A DNA stretch of 64,000 bases from Ulvibacterium marinum (GTDB lineage: Bacteria > Bacteroidota > Bacteroidia > Flavobacteriales > Flavobacteriaceae), in assembly GCF_003626755.1 (NCBI RefSeq), contig NZ_RBCJ01000002.1, forward strand, positions 1,178,001-1,242,000, in the 5' to 3' direction. Shown in pieces: positions 36,324 to 44,470 of this stretch; within the stretch, counting starts at the first letter, position 1, and every line of letters begins with the position of its first letter. The position numbers were made by a program, and so were the translations under genes. The notes beneath the pieces were generated by a model, which worked only from the letters and a program-made list of their open reading frames with translations, was not told where the DNA came from and ran no database searches.

Positions 36324-36355
36324 TTGCATACATCTACCGTGTTTCCCTATATTCG
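36324..36355 (+). promoter_or_regulatory. Likely promoter of the dipeptide epimerase operon
   Basis: TTG (36324-36326), 21 bases, TATATTCG (36348-36355; one mismatch to TAnnTTTG). The distance of 16 bases to the GTG start supports that start. Confidence 0.55.
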
Positions 36356-36371
36356 TATAAATTGAATATCC

Positions 36372-37382
36372 GTGCAGCTTCATTTAAAAAAATACGTATT
36401 ACCGCTAAAGCATACATTTAGCATCTCCCGTGAATCCCATGATTTTCAGGACACCCTAATCGTTTCTTTGACCAAGGATGGAAAAATAGGGTACGGTGAG
36501 GCTACTTCCAATCCCTATTATCAAATTACGGTAGAGCGTATGATGGCGGAAATTGAAAGGATAAAAAACGAAATCGAATCCTTTGATTTTAAAACACCTC
36601 AGGAATTTCACCAATTCTTGACCGAAAAAGAATTGAGCAATTTTGCTATTTGCGCCTTAGATCTGGCCGCACATGACCTTTATGGGAAACTACTTGAAAA
36701 ACCATTGTATGAAATTTGGGGAACAAAGCCCGAGCCTTATCCCATTACCAATTACACCATAGGCCTTGCAGAAATTGATACGATGGTAGCCAAAATGAGG
36801 GAACGGCCATGGCCCATTTATAAAATAAAGTTGGGTACCGATAATGACGTGAACATTGTAAAGGAACTCCGTAAGCATACCAATGCTGTTTTTAGAATCG
36901 ATGCCAATTGCGCTTGGACCGCGGAAGAAACCATTTATAATGCTCCCCAACTTAAAGATCTGGGCGTAGAATTTTTGGAGCAACCCTTAAAAGCGGACGA
37001 TTGGGAGGGTATGGAACGCGTAATGCACAAAAGTGTCCTCCCCATAATAGCTGATGAAAGTTGTATTGTGGAAGCCGATGTGGAAAAGTGCGCCCTTCAC
37101 TTTAATGGCATTAATATTAAATTGACCAAGTGCGGGGGCCTTACCCCTGCCCTACGGATGTTGAAAAAAGCTCGTGATTTGGGGCTTAAAACTATGGTAG
37201 GCTGTATGACCGAATCTACTGTAGGCATTTCCGCCATTGCCCAGCTATTACCACAATTGGATTATGTAGATATGGATGGTGCCCTACTTCTAAAACAGGA
37301 TATTGCAGAGGGTATAAAAATTGAAGAAGGGGGAAACGTGGTTTTCCCAGACCTGCCCGGAAGCGGAATAACCCTGAAGTAA
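36372..37382 (+). CDS. Dipeptide epimerase (L-Ala-D/L-Glu epimerase), enolase superfamily
   Basis: A protein of 336 residues from a GTG start. Enolase superfamily features: an N-terminal capping domain, PWPIYKIKLGTDND with the KxK-type base (Lys in YKIKLG), FRIDANCAW with the first metal Asp, FLEQPLKADDW with the metal Glu, PIIADESC with the third metal Asp, and NIKLTKCGGLTPAL with the second Lys. MVGCMTESTVG is the dipeptide epimerase specificity loop. It epimerises L-Ala-D-Glu released from peptidoglycan so it can be reused. It overlaps the next gene by one base. Confidence 0.88.
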   Translation: MQLHLKKYVLPLKHTFSISRESHDFQDTLIVSLTKDGKIGYGEATSNPYYQITVERMMAEIERIKNEIESFDFKTPQEFHQFLTEKELSNFAICALDLAAHDLYGKLLEKPLYEIWGTKPEPYPITNYTIGLAEIDTMVAKMRERPWPIYKIKLGTDNDVNIVKELRKHTNAVFRIDANCAWTAEETIYNAPQLKDLGVEFLEQPLKADDWEGMERVMHKSVLPIIADESCIVEADVEKCALHFNGINIKLTKCGGLTPALRMLKKARDLGLKTMVGCMTESTVGISAIAQLLPQLDYVDMDGALLLKQDIAEGIKIEEGGNVVFPDLPGSGITLK

Positions 37383-38437
37383 TGGCACATTATATTGACA
37401 ACTTCCCTGGGCGCGAAATAACCATAAAGGGCAAGAACTACCTCTATTTTGGAGGGACTTCCTATTTAGGTTTGCAAACAGATGAGAAATTCCAAGACAC
37501 ATTAATTAAGAACATAAAAAAATACGGGACTAATTATGGTGCATCCCGTAATTCCAACATTCGTTTTTCCATTTATAAAAAGGCTGAGGAACACCTAGCT
37601 CATCTTGCGGGCAGCGAGACCTGTGTTACTTTGTCATCAGGCTATCTGGCAGGGCAATTTGTAGCCCAATATTTCAATACTTCAAAATACAAACTCTTCT
37701 ATGCGCCCAACACCCACTCCGCTTTACATTTGGCTACCAATATCAAACAGGCGGTAACCTTCGCTTCGCTAAATATTGCTGTTCGGGAACATTTGGAAGG
37801 AAAAAGCAAAAGCACTCCTGTAGTTCTCTTGGATTCCATAGATTTTTCCGGGGCCCACTACCCCGACTTTGAAGGACTAAAACAACTTCCTTTGGAAAAG
37901 GTAATCTTAATAGCCGACGATTCCCACGGAATCGGTGTTGTGGGGTCCAATGGTGGCGGTGTTTTTGGAACCCTAAAATCCTTGGGGCCTAAGGAATTGA
38001 TTGTCTGCACTTCATTGGGAAAGGGTTTTGGCATACAGGCGGGGGCTATATTTGCTACGGACAATAGAATGGAACAATTGCTGCAAACCCCTTTTTTTGG
38101 TGGTGCCAGTCCGGCAGCTCCGGCATACCTGGCAACCTTACTGGAAAGCGGTGAACTATATTCCGATAAGAGAAAATCTCTTGCAAAAAATAGAGCTTCT
38201 TTTTTAAATGGTTTAAGGGATAAGAAACGCTTTAATTTCATGCAAGGACACTCAGCCTTTAGCTATTCCGATCACACGTTCACGGATTACCTTTATAAGC
38301 AAGGTGTCATTGTAACCGATTTTAACTATCCAAACGAACATGCAGGACTTAAGAGTAGGATTGTTCTAAGTGCCCATCATACCAAATCGGATATTTTAAG
38401 CTTGGCGGCCTTGATCAACGCCTACAAATCCAGTTGA
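37382..38437 (+). CDS. Alpha-oxoamine synthase-like PLP enzyme
   Basis: A protein of 351 residues, related to 8-amino-7-oxononanoate and 2-amino-3-ketobutyrate synthases. GTNYGASRNSNIR matches the substrate-binding loop, VILIADDSHGIGVVGSNGGG the cofactor-binding Asp-x-x-His-x-x-G, and CTSLGKGFGIQAG the PLP Lys. It is shorter than AONS (about 385) at the N-terminus, and no other biotin gene is near. Its one-base overlap with the dipeptide epimerase indicates a single functional unit, perhaps processing amino acids from wall peptides; the reaction is unproven. Confidence 0.8.
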   Translation: MAHYIDNFPGREITIKGKNYLYFGGTSYLGLQTDEKFQDTLIKNIKKYGTNYGASRNSNIRFSIYKKAEEHLAHLAGSETCVTLSSGYLAGQFVAQYFNTSKYKLFYAPNTHSALHLATNIKQAVTFASLNIAVREHLEGKSKSTPVVLLDSIDFSGAHYPDFEGLKQLPLEKVILIADDSHGIGVVGSNGGGVFGTLKSLGPKELIVCTSLGKGFGIQAGAIFATDNRMEQLLQTPFFGGASPAAPAYLATLLESGELYSDKRKSLAKNRASFLNGLRDKKRFNFMQGHSAFSYSDHTFTDYLYKQGVIVTDFNYPNEHAGLKSRIVLSAHHTKSDILSLAALINAYKSS

Positions 38438-38557
38438 TTTTCCATTCTTCAAAACGCTGATGATTTCGCATTATTAGGGTGTTGATATTATGAATTTAAC
38501 AAAAAAATTCGTAACTTTTGATACACTGAATAATCACTAACATTAAAGAACACAACC

Positions 38558-39004
38558 ATGAAAAAGTTACTCACCTTAATTTTTTTGATGTTGTTCTTGG
38601 TATCCGCTACCCACATGACAACATCCGAACAAGAATCGGAACCCTCTTTGGAAGGAACTTGGGAACTCATTAACCGTTTTAATTATGATGGCATAAACGT
38701 ATCCGACACCATTCCAAATCTCAATGGATACAGGCAGGTAAAAATCTATAGCAAAGGAAAAGTAATGTGGACCCGCTATTCTCCGGACGATCCCAATGAG
38801 TGGTTTGGTTTTGGTACCTATAGCAATACCATGGATACATTACAGGAACGCTTGGAATATGGCTCCAAGATAATGATGGGTGTTGTGGATACTATTGAAG
38901 TGTTCAAGTTTGAACTTCAATTACATCCCAATTCCTATAGCCAGATATCCTTCGATGAGGACGGAAATCGAACGTTTTCAGAAAACTATCAACGTATTGA
39001 TTGA
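38558..39004 (+). CDS. Secreted lipocalin-like protein
   Basis: A protein of 148 residues with a signal peptide (MKKLLTLIFLMLFLVSA). The mature part starts with the lipocalin-like sentence SLEGTWELINRFNYDG and has alternating beta pattern (YRQVKIYSKGKVMWTRYSPDD, FGFGTYSN, YSQISFDEDGNRTFSENYQR). Flavobacteria have many such small lipocalin-like proteins of unknown ligand. TTG at 38482 and TAACTTTT near 38512 are only a loose promoter match. A bidirectional terminator follows. Confidence 0.65.
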   Translation: MKKLLTLIFLMLFLVSATHMTTSEQESEPSLEGTWELINRFNYDGINVSDTIPNLNGYRQVKIYSKGKVMWTRYSPDDPNEWFGFGTYSNTMDTLQERLEYGSKIMMGVVDTIEVFKFELQLHPNSYSQISFDEDGNRTFSENYQRID

Positions 39005-39026
39005 TTTCACCAAAGTTCAAAAAGTT

Positions 39027-39058
39027 GCAAAGGCCGCTGTTTAAACAGCGGCCTTTGC
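39027..39058. terminator. 32-bp palindromic bidirectional terminator
   Basis: GCAAAGGCCGCTGTTT followed directly by its exact reverse complement gives a 32-base perfect palindrome between two convergent genes. The tail is not a long T-run, but position and symmetry fit a shared terminator. Confidence 0.75.
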
Positions 39059-39083
39059 ACTATAATTACAAAATAAAACGTTC

Positions 39084-40049
39084 CTAGACTACTTCTTCCG
39101 GAGTCTCGACCGTAGCCAGATAGCGCTCGGCATCCAAAGCTGCCATACAACCCGTACCTGCAGCGGTTACCGCCTGCCTATATTCCTTGTCCTGGGCGTC
39201 ACCACTAGCAAAAACCCCAGGTTTATTAGTTTTGGTAGATTTCCCTTTGGTAAGGATATAACCTGTTTCGTCCATATCCAATTGCCCTTTAAAAATACCC
39301 GTATTCGGTGTATGGCCTATGGCAATAAATAGACCTGTGATGGCTATTTCTTCCTTTTTTCCGGTCTGGTTGTTTACCATACGAAGACCTTCCACAACCT
39401 GGTCACCCAAAACCTCATCGATTTCCGTGTTATAACGAACATCAATATTCTTTAAGCTATTTACCCGATGTTGCATGGCCTTCGAGGCCCTCATATGATC
39501 CTTTCGTATCAACATGGTAACCTTATTACAGATATTGGCCAAATAGGAAGCCTCCTCGGCAGCGGTGTCACCCCCGCCTACTATAGCCACGTCTTGCCCT
39601 TTATAAAAGAACCCATCACACACCGCGCAGGCGGAAACACCTCCACCTCGTAAACGCTGCTCACTGGGAAGGTTAAGGTATTTGGCCGAAGCTCCTGTAG
39701 AAATGATTACGGTCTCCGCTTCAATTACCTTGTCGCTATCTATGGTCAATTTGTGGATGCCACCTGTTTCGTCGCTCAATTCCACCGCTGTGACCATTCC
39801 TATGCGTACCTCCGTACCAAAACGCTCGGCCTGTTGTTGCAATTGAACCATCATAGTAGGTCCATCTATTCCTTCAGGATATCCCGGAAAATTGTCCACT
39901 TCAGTAGTTGTGGTCAATTGCCCTCCAGGTTCCATGCCTGTATACATAACTGGTTTTAAATCTGCCCTAGCCGCATAAATAGCAGCGGTATAGCCTGCAG
40001 GTCCAGAACCTATTATTACTGTTTTTAATCTTTCTATTTTCTCCGACAT
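39084..40049 (-). CDS. trxB: Thioredoxin-disulfide reductase
   Basis: A protein of 321 residues from the ATG at 40049; a TTG six bases upstream is less likely. FAD-binding GSGPAGYTAAIYAARA, the redox-active CAVCDG (SACAVCDGFFY), the NADP-binding GGGDTAAEEASYLAN and the C-terminal GVFASGDAQDKEYRQAVTAAGTGCMAALDAERYL are all present. It reduces thioredoxin with NADPH. A canonical -7 element (TACTTTTG) lies 34 bases upstream. Confidence 0.95.
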   Translation of the reverse strand: MSEKIERLKTVIIGSGPAGYTAAIYAARADLKPVMYTGMEPGGQLTTTTEVDNFPGYPEGIDGPTMMVQLQQQAERFGTEVRIGMVTAVELSDETGGIHKLTIDSDKVIEAETVIISTGASAKYLNLPSEQRLRGGGVSACAVCDGFFYKGQDVAIVGGGDTAAEEASYLANICNKVTMLIRKDHMRASKAMQHRVNSLKNIDVRYNTEIDEVLGDQVVEGLRMVNNQTGKKEEIAITGLFIAIGHTPNTGIFKGQLDMDETGYILTKGKSTKTNKPGVFASGDAQDKEYRQAVTAAGTGCMAALDAERYLATVETPEEVV

Positions 40050-40082
40050 AATCAAAAATCCTTATCTTAAATTTACCTAGGA

Positions 40083-40109
40083 CAAAAGTAGGTTTTTTGC
40101 AAAAAACCT
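40083..40109 (-). promoter_or_regulatory. trxB promoter with overlapping 20-bp palindrome
   Basis: On the minus strand TACTTTTG (40083-40090) is a perfect -7 element. Directly upstream lies AGGTTTTTTGC/GCAAAAAACCT, a perfect 20-base palindrome (40090-40109), in the spacer where -33 should be; no TTG was found at the usual distance. An activator or repressor site is likely. Confidence 0.5.
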
Positions 40110-40156
40110 TACACTTAATTTATGAAAAGTTATTCTGGGCGATGTCTTGCCCAAAA

Positions 40157-40200
40157 TGACTATAATCATAGGCATTAATGGGCGGCATTGTCTACCTTAA
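40157..40200 (+). promoter_or_regulatory. FNR-type box plus -7 element of the cardiolipin synthase gene
   Basis: TGAC-TATA-ATCA at 40157-40168 and TACCTTAA at 40193-40200. Centre-to-centre distance is 34 bp, one more than at the other sites of the island. It lies before cls, and the -7 ends 21 bases before the ATG. A second small inverted repeat (TGGGC ... GCCCA, 40136-40153) is adjacent. Confidence 0.6.
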
Positions 40201-40221
40201 CACCTTCCAACAAGCGGTTTC

Positions 40222-41658
40222 ATGTTTTTGACCATACTACTGGTATTATATTTTCTTACGGCTATTATTCTGGTTATGGGGTTATTGGTAAATGGTGCCA
40301 GGCCTACCAAGACCCTAGCTTGGTTATTGGCCATATTTACTATTCCGGTGGGTGGTATCCTATTCTACTTTGTTTTAGGAAGGAATAAAAGAAAAAACAA
40401 GTTTTTCGAATTGAAGAAGACTCCCGGAATATCCGAATACCTTAACAAAGTTGACGATTACTATCGGAAATTGGATGAGGAAAAGGTTCTCCCCGAACAT
40501 GTAAGGGAGCAGGTTAAATTGGTAAAACTCCTAACCAAAAGCTCAAAGTTTCTCCCTAGTGCAGGCAATGCCCTCCTTCCATTAAAGAATGGGCCCTCTA
40601 CGTATACAGCTATTTTTGATGCTTTGGAAAACGCAAAGAAATACATCCATATCCAATACTATATTTTTGAAGAGGGCGAATTGGCGGACAATTTTCTGCA
40701 ACTGCTGAAGCGCAAGGTAAAGGAAGGAATCAAAGTACGCTTTCTATATGATGGCTTCGGAAGCTGGGAATTGAGTCGGGCCTTTATACAATCACTGGAA
40801 AGTTCAGGAATAGAAGTGGCCGGCTTTTTACCTATGCGGTTCGGTAAATTCCTATCCTCCCTCAACTATAGAAATCATAGAAAAATTGTGGTAGTGGACG
40901 GTAGCATAGGTTTTACGGGCGGAATTAATATTTCGGACAAATACATAAAAGGCGACCCTGATCTGGGCATGTGGCTGGATACGCATTTGATGATAGAAGG
41001 TCCCTTGGTAAGGAGTCTGCAAGCGGTCTTTGCCATGGATTGGTGTTTTGCCAGTGGCAAGGAGGATGTCCTTTCCGCAGAACATTTTTTAGAAGAAACG
41101 CCGGTTGGCCAGTCATTTGCTCAAGTAGTTGCCAGTGGGCCGGATTCGGATTTTGCTTCAGTACGGCAGCTTTATTTTTCCATAGTCAATTCGGCTAAGC
41201 AATATGTTTATATTATTAACCCGTACATCGTTCCAGGAGAAGCTTTATTGGAGGCGTTACAGGTATGTGCCCTGGCGGGTGTAGATGTACGTTTGCTTTT
41301 ATCCAGTAAATCGGATAGCCGGTTGGTAAAATGGAGCGTACGCTCTTACTTTGAGGATATGTTAAGGGCGGGAGTAAAAATCTATCTTTATCCCGAGGGG
41401 TTCCTGCATAGCAAGGTTATTATTTCCGATGACCGGTTAACCTCCATTGGAACTGCAAATCTGGACGTTAGAAGTTTTGAGCAAAACTATGAAATCAATG
41501 TTTTGACGTATGGGGAGGCTATGGCATGCGAACTAAAAAAGGATTTTATCCGGGACTGTGAAATAAGTAGTGAAATTGATTATAATGAATTTAGAAAAAG
41601 ACCTCTGACCGAGCGGCTTAAAGAGGGTGCCGCTAAAATTTTCAGTCCTTTGTTATGA
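40222..41658 (+). CDS. cls: Cardiolipin synthase
   Basis: A protein of 478 residues. Two N-terminal membrane helices (FLTILLVLYFLTAIILVMGLLV; TLAWLLAIFTIPVGGILFYFVLG) are followed by two HKD (phospholipase D) motifs: HRKIVVVDGSIGFTGGIN and HSKVIISDDRLTSIGTANLDV. It condenses two phosphatidylglycerols to cardiolipin in the inner membrane. An FNR-type box stands before it, which suggests the lipid change belongs to the stress regulon of this island. Confidence 0.93.
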   Translation: MFLTILLVLYFLTAIILVMGLLVNGARPTKTLAWLLAIFTIPVGGILFYFVLGRNKRKNKFFELKKTPGISEYLNKVDDYYRKLDEEKVLPEHVREQVKLVKLLTKSSKFLPSAGNALLPLKNGPSTYTAIFDALENAKKYIHIQYYIFEEGELADNFLQLLKRKVKEGIKVRFLYDGFGSWELSRAFIQSLESSGIEVAGFLPMRFGKFLSSLNYRNHRKIVVVDGSIGFTGGINISDKYIKGDPDLGMWLDTHLMIEGPLVRSLQAVFAMDWCFASGKEDVLSAEHFLEETPVGQSFAQVVASGPDSDFASVRQLYFSIVNSAKQYVYIINPYIVPGEALLEALQVCALAGVDVRLLLSSKSDSRLVKWSVRSYFEDMLRAGVKIYLYPEGFLHSKVIISDDRLTSIGTANLDVRSFEQNYEINVLTYGEAMACELKKDFIRDCEISSEIDYNEFRKRPLTERLKEGAAKIFSPLL

Positions 41659-41778
41659 ATTAAAACTATGCCATGGCATATGGGTTCTTCAGCCCTCCGA
41701 TTCCTTAAAAAAGACAAGGCTACATAAGAACTTTTTTATTTACTTTTCCCCCATAATCCCCGTTCAAAATCCTTGGTG

Positions 41779-42435
41779 CTAAAGACCGGTAACTTCATTC
41801 TTTGAGCCTTTATAGAAAATAAGGTCCTGCTCTTCCATCGCCAGAATTACCAATTTCACATAATCGTTGATGGTTTTTTCCATATTGGTAGGGTCTGTTA
41901 TATCTATGGCTCCTCTCCAAATCAATTCCATTTCCTTATCAACACAAATACAAAATAATGAGGTTTCCGCATGATATACGGTAAATCCATCGTAATAATC
42001 CTCGTCGTAATATATGTCCTGATGGCCCTTATAATCATCAGAAAAAGTTTGGAAAAGCTGGTTTATGCCCTTTATCTTCTTTCTGAAAGTGTGCTTGTCC
42101 TGGGACCCTACTACCTTGTTGAACAATATGGCATCAAAGTCCTTATCTAGAAGTTGTTGCTCCACTCTTAAAATTTCTTCCTCGGATTGTGCCGAAGCTG
42201 TAAACTCTACATCAAATAGATCTAGGCTTCGTACGGATTCTATCCCTCTTTTTTCAAATTCCTTTTGCATCCTGCTCTCGAAAGCCACCCTTGCTTCCTC
42301 ACTAGGAGCCATACCCACAATAAGCACCTTATAGGCATGGAACAAAACAATATCCGGGTTTTTCCAATTACTGACCAATTGTGTAGAAGAACAACCGATC
42401 AAAGCCAACAAAAAAAGTAGAAATAACTTTTTCAT
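41779..42435 (-). CDS. Lipoprotein of unknown function
   Basis: A protein of 218 residues with a lipobox (LFLLFLLALIGC) followed by SSTQLVSNWKNPD. An alpha/beta region (YKVLIVGMAPSEEARVAFESRMQKEFEKRG) resembles the fold of DUF4136-like lipoproteins, and the TSLFCICVDKEMELIWRGAIDI segment gives the beta core. No family name can be defended. It lies 22 bases after the helical paralog gene on the same strand and so belongs to the hsp20 run. Confidence 0.65.
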   Translation of the reverse strand: MKKLFLLFLLALIGCSSTQLVSNWKNPDIVLFHAYKVLIVGMAPSEEARVAFESRMQKEFEKRGIESVRSLDLFDVEFTASAQSEEEILRVEQQLLDKDFDAILFNKVVGSQDKHTFRKKIKGINQLFQTFSDDYKGHQDIYYDEDYYDGFTVYHAETSLFCICVDKEMELIWRGAIDITDPTNMEKTINDYVKLVILAMEEQDLIFYKGSKNEVTGL

Positions 42436-42457
42436 AGTTTAGTTGATTTATATAGGA

Positions 42458-42901
42458 TTAATTAAGCAACCGTTTGCGTTTCTCTTTTTTCATTACTTGT
42501 GTGATAAGTTGGAACAAGCTACTTTTTAGGCTTCTGTATTCGCGTAAGTAACCCTCTATTTCCGTTACCAAATCGCGATGAGTATCTCTATAGGCCTTTT
42601 CCATTTTAGGCTGATCTATATCGTCTACCATTATTTCCAACTGGTTCTCATGCGCCTGCACCTTCTTGAGCAAAACAACCACTTCTTTTTCGGCCTTTGA
42701 AATTGCAGAAATTATTCGCCTACTCCGCTCAAAGACATCCGTATCCGTTAACTGTAAGGTATAGGACTTCACCAAATCGTTCAGAAACAGTTGCTCATCC
42801 CGTACAAAACTTAACGCTGAAAACCAGGATAGTGAAACCTCGTGCATTTCCTGTGGACTGATCCACTTTATATATTTATATGTTCTTTGTTGTGTATTCA
42901 T
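42458..42901 (-). CDS. Helical stress-island protein, paralog A
   Basis: A protein of 147 residues of an unrecognised family with four members in this window. It is all-alpha, with no signal peptide or membrane segment. It carries the shared motif W-x3-L-x-F-x2-[DE]-[DE]-x2-F-[LI]-x2-L-[LV]-x2-Y at residues about 26-47 and H-x3-L at about 84-88 (AHENQLEIM). It starts 60 bases beyond the hsp20 stop, with a hairpin between; read-through from the hsp20 promoter is likely. Helix lengths suggest an antiparallel bundle. Confidence 0.7.
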   Translation of the reverse strand: MNTQQRTYKYIKWISPQEMHEVSLSWFSALSFVRDEQLFLNDLVKSYTLQLTDTDVFERSRRIISAISKAEKEVVVLLKKVQAHENQLEIMVDDIDQPKMEKAYRDTHRDLVTEIEGYLREYRSLKSSLFQLITQVMKKEKRKRLLN

Positions 42902-42916
42902 ATCCGTAGTCTTAAA

Positions 42917-42952
42917 AAGCGGTAAACAGGGACAGTGCTATTCACCGCTTTA
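42917..42952 (-). terminator. Hairpin after hsp20
   Basis: AAAGCGGT (42917-42924) and ACCGCTTT (42945-42952) pair over 8 bp with a 20-base loop; on the minus strand the distal arm runs into TTTTT. It could be a partial terminator or attenuator between hsp20 and the next gene. Confidence 0.55.
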
Positions 42953-42961
42953 AATAAGAGG

Positions 42962-43402
42962 TTAAACAACCTCAATCATCTTTTTAGGCTTCTGATCGGT
43001 ATCTTCCTTCTTTTGAAGATTTAACCTTAGAATTCCGCTTTTATAAGAGGCCCTAATATCCTTGGACTCATCAACGGTTTTAGGTAATTGTAAAGCTCGT
43101 CTAAACGAACGGTAATTGAACTCTTTACAGGCATACCCATTATCCTTCCCGGTTTCTTCTTTTTCCTTTTCGGCGGATATTTCCAAAACATGGTCTTTCA
43201 ACGAAATCTCAAAGTCCTTTTTGTCAAATCCGGGAGAGGACAATTCAATTTCAAAATTATCCTCGTGCTCTTTTATATTGATTGCGGGAGATGATTTTTC
43301 CAAATTGAAGAAATCATCATTAAAAAAATGTTCTCGTTCCAGGAAATCGGTTAAACCGTAGTTCCATGGCCATCGGTTTTTTGTGAATTCAATAAGTGAC
43401 AT
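42962..43402 (-). CDS. hsp20: Hsp20/alpha-crystallin small heat shock protein
   Basis: A protein of 146 residues. The alpha-crystallin domain is at about 38-130: INIKEHEDNFEIELSSPGFDKKDFEISLKDHVLEIS, and the usual NYRSFRRALQLPKTVD, followed by YKSGILRLNLQKKE, in which GIL is the A-x-x-x-n-GvL motif. sHsps hold unfolding proteins without ATP. It starts the hsp20-paralog A-lipoprotein run and has an upstream FNR-type box. Small Hsp20 proteins such as HspX are hallmark members of dormancy regulons. Confidence 0.93.
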   Translation of the reverse strand: MSLIEFTKNRWPWNYGLTDFLEREHFFNDDFFNLEKSSPAINIKEHEDNFEIELSSPGFDKKDFEISLKDHVLEISAEKEKEETGKDNGYACKEFNYRSFRRALQLPKTVDESKDIRASYKSGILRLNLQKKEDTDQKPKKMIEVV

Positions 43403-43439
43403 AGCTTCTTGTTTTTTGGGTTACTACTTATTCTACTCC

Positions 43440-43482
43440 CTAAGTTATTGGCATCGATAATTATTTGAAATGATTATAATCA
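43440..43482 (-). promoter_or_regulatory. FNR-type box plus -7 element of hsp20
   Basis: TGAT-TATA-ATCA at 43471-43482; minus-strand TAACTTAG at 43440-43447. Centres are 33 bp apart. The -7 ends 38 bases before the ATG. Confidence 0.72.
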
Positions 43483-43534
43483 GTCAGACCTATTTATCTA
43501 CTAAATGCACTGCTCTATTAAAATGTGATTGTCA

Positions 43535-43578
43535 TACCAAAAGGCCCAAATATCAATTAATAAGGTATTCTTTTGGTA
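43535..43578 (-). terminator. Possible terminator after helical paralog B
   Basis: TACCAAAAG (43535-43543) and CTTTTGGTA (43570-43578) are perfect 9-base complements around a 26-base loop, starting 4 bases after the stop on the minus strand. No T-run follows, so termination is uncertain. Confidence 0.35.
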
Positions 43579-43581
43579 AAA

Positions 43582-44031
43582 CTACGATGTCCCTGAATGG
43601 GGTCTTCGTTTTTTAAGAATACCTCCGGCATAATTAAAGATTTCTGACTTTAGGACTTGAAATTCGTTTACAAAACCCATAACCTCAAACCCTAATTTAT
43701 TATGGCTTTGGCAATATTCCTTATCAGTAATGCCGTCCTTGCATTCCAGTATTCCCCCAAGATCACTTTCGTGATTCAAAATGTTACGTTCAATCCGACT
43801 TTTTTTCGATTTTGATTTTTTCATCCGATTTAGATAGTTCTGTAACCGTTCAAAAAGATTAGGGGTATCCGGTTCAAAAACATAGGAGTTCAACAATCGG
43901 TCTATAAAAATCATTTCGTCTTCTATGAATCGTAACATAGATTTCCATTGTTGGGAAGCCCTATGTAGTTCCTCCATTTTTGTATTCTTCTTCAGTGGAT
44001 TGCTTTTAACTTTGGTTTTTCCCGTTTTCAT
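43582..44031 (-). CDS. Helical stress-island protein, paralog B
   Basis: A protein of 149 residues with a Lys-rich N-terminal tail. The shared motif W-x3-L-x-F-x2-D-E-x2-F-[LI]-x2-L-L-x2-Y is at residues about 31-52 (beginning WKSMLRFIEDE) and the H-x3-L element is NHESDLGGIL. It lies 13 bases after the eRF1-like gene, in a three-gene run headed by a universal stress protein. Function unknown. Confidence 0.7.
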   Translation of the reverse strand: MKTGKTKVKSNPLKKNTKMEELHRASQQWKSMLRFIEDEMIFIDRLLNSYVFEPDTPNLFERLQNYLNRMKKSKSKKSRIERNILNHESDLGGILECKDGITDKEYCQSHNKLGFEVMGFVNEFQVLKSEIFNYAGGILKKRRPHSGTS

Positions 44032-44043
44032 AACAAGCTATTC

Positions 44044-44457
44044 TTAACCTTTGTCCTTATTAAAAAAATCCCGGATCAAAGCCTTTACTTGATTATCCGT
44101 CATGCTATCCGACCGGGTCACCGTTTTAACCTTCGAGGCTAACTTGGGATACCTTTCCAAAAGTTCTTTTTCAAATTTTTCTCCTGTTTCGGCCGGACCA
44201 AAAATGGCCAGGGCATCTGCATCCGTTATCATTTTGACCAATTTTTTAAAGTAGGCCTTAAGCTGGTGTTTTTCCCTTTCCAAGTATTTACTGTCCTGTA
44301 CTACATCCTGGGGACCCCAACGGGTCTTGGACCTAGAGCCTCCTTTAGGGTTATAAAACTCCACATTGGACTGAAGTGTGCTCAATTTTTCACCATGTTC
44401 CGTACACACTACAATATGTGCCTTTTCCTTATCCATCCAAATTCCAATATTCTTCAT
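44044..44457 (-). CDS. eRF1-like (baeRF-type) release-factor domain protein
   Basis: A protein of 137 residues. The opening MKNIGIWMDKEKAHIVVC and the later ALAIFGPAETGEKFEKELLERYP fit the bacterial proteins with an eRF1-like (host-attachment/baeRF) fold, which share a D/E-x-x-x-A-x-I/V start and a G-P-x-E-x-x-x-x-x signature. Some members act in ribosome release or dormancy-linked translation control; the exact activity is unknown. Positioned between a universal stress protein and helical paralog B in one run, it is plausibly part of translational shutdown. Confidence 0.6.
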   Translation of the reverse strand: MKNIGIWMDKEKAHIVVCTEHGEKLSTLQSNVEFYNPKGGSRSKTRWGPQDVVQDSKYLEREKHQLKAYFKKLVKMITDADALAIFGPAETGEKFEKELLERYPKLASKVKTVTRSDSMTDNQVKALIRDFFNKDKG

Positions 44458-44470
44458 ATCCGCACCAATT

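Noticed and set aside
41667-41680. TATGCCATGGCATA, a 14-base palindrome after cls
   Set aside because: Too short and loop-less for a terminator, and no gene starts nearby that it could regulate.
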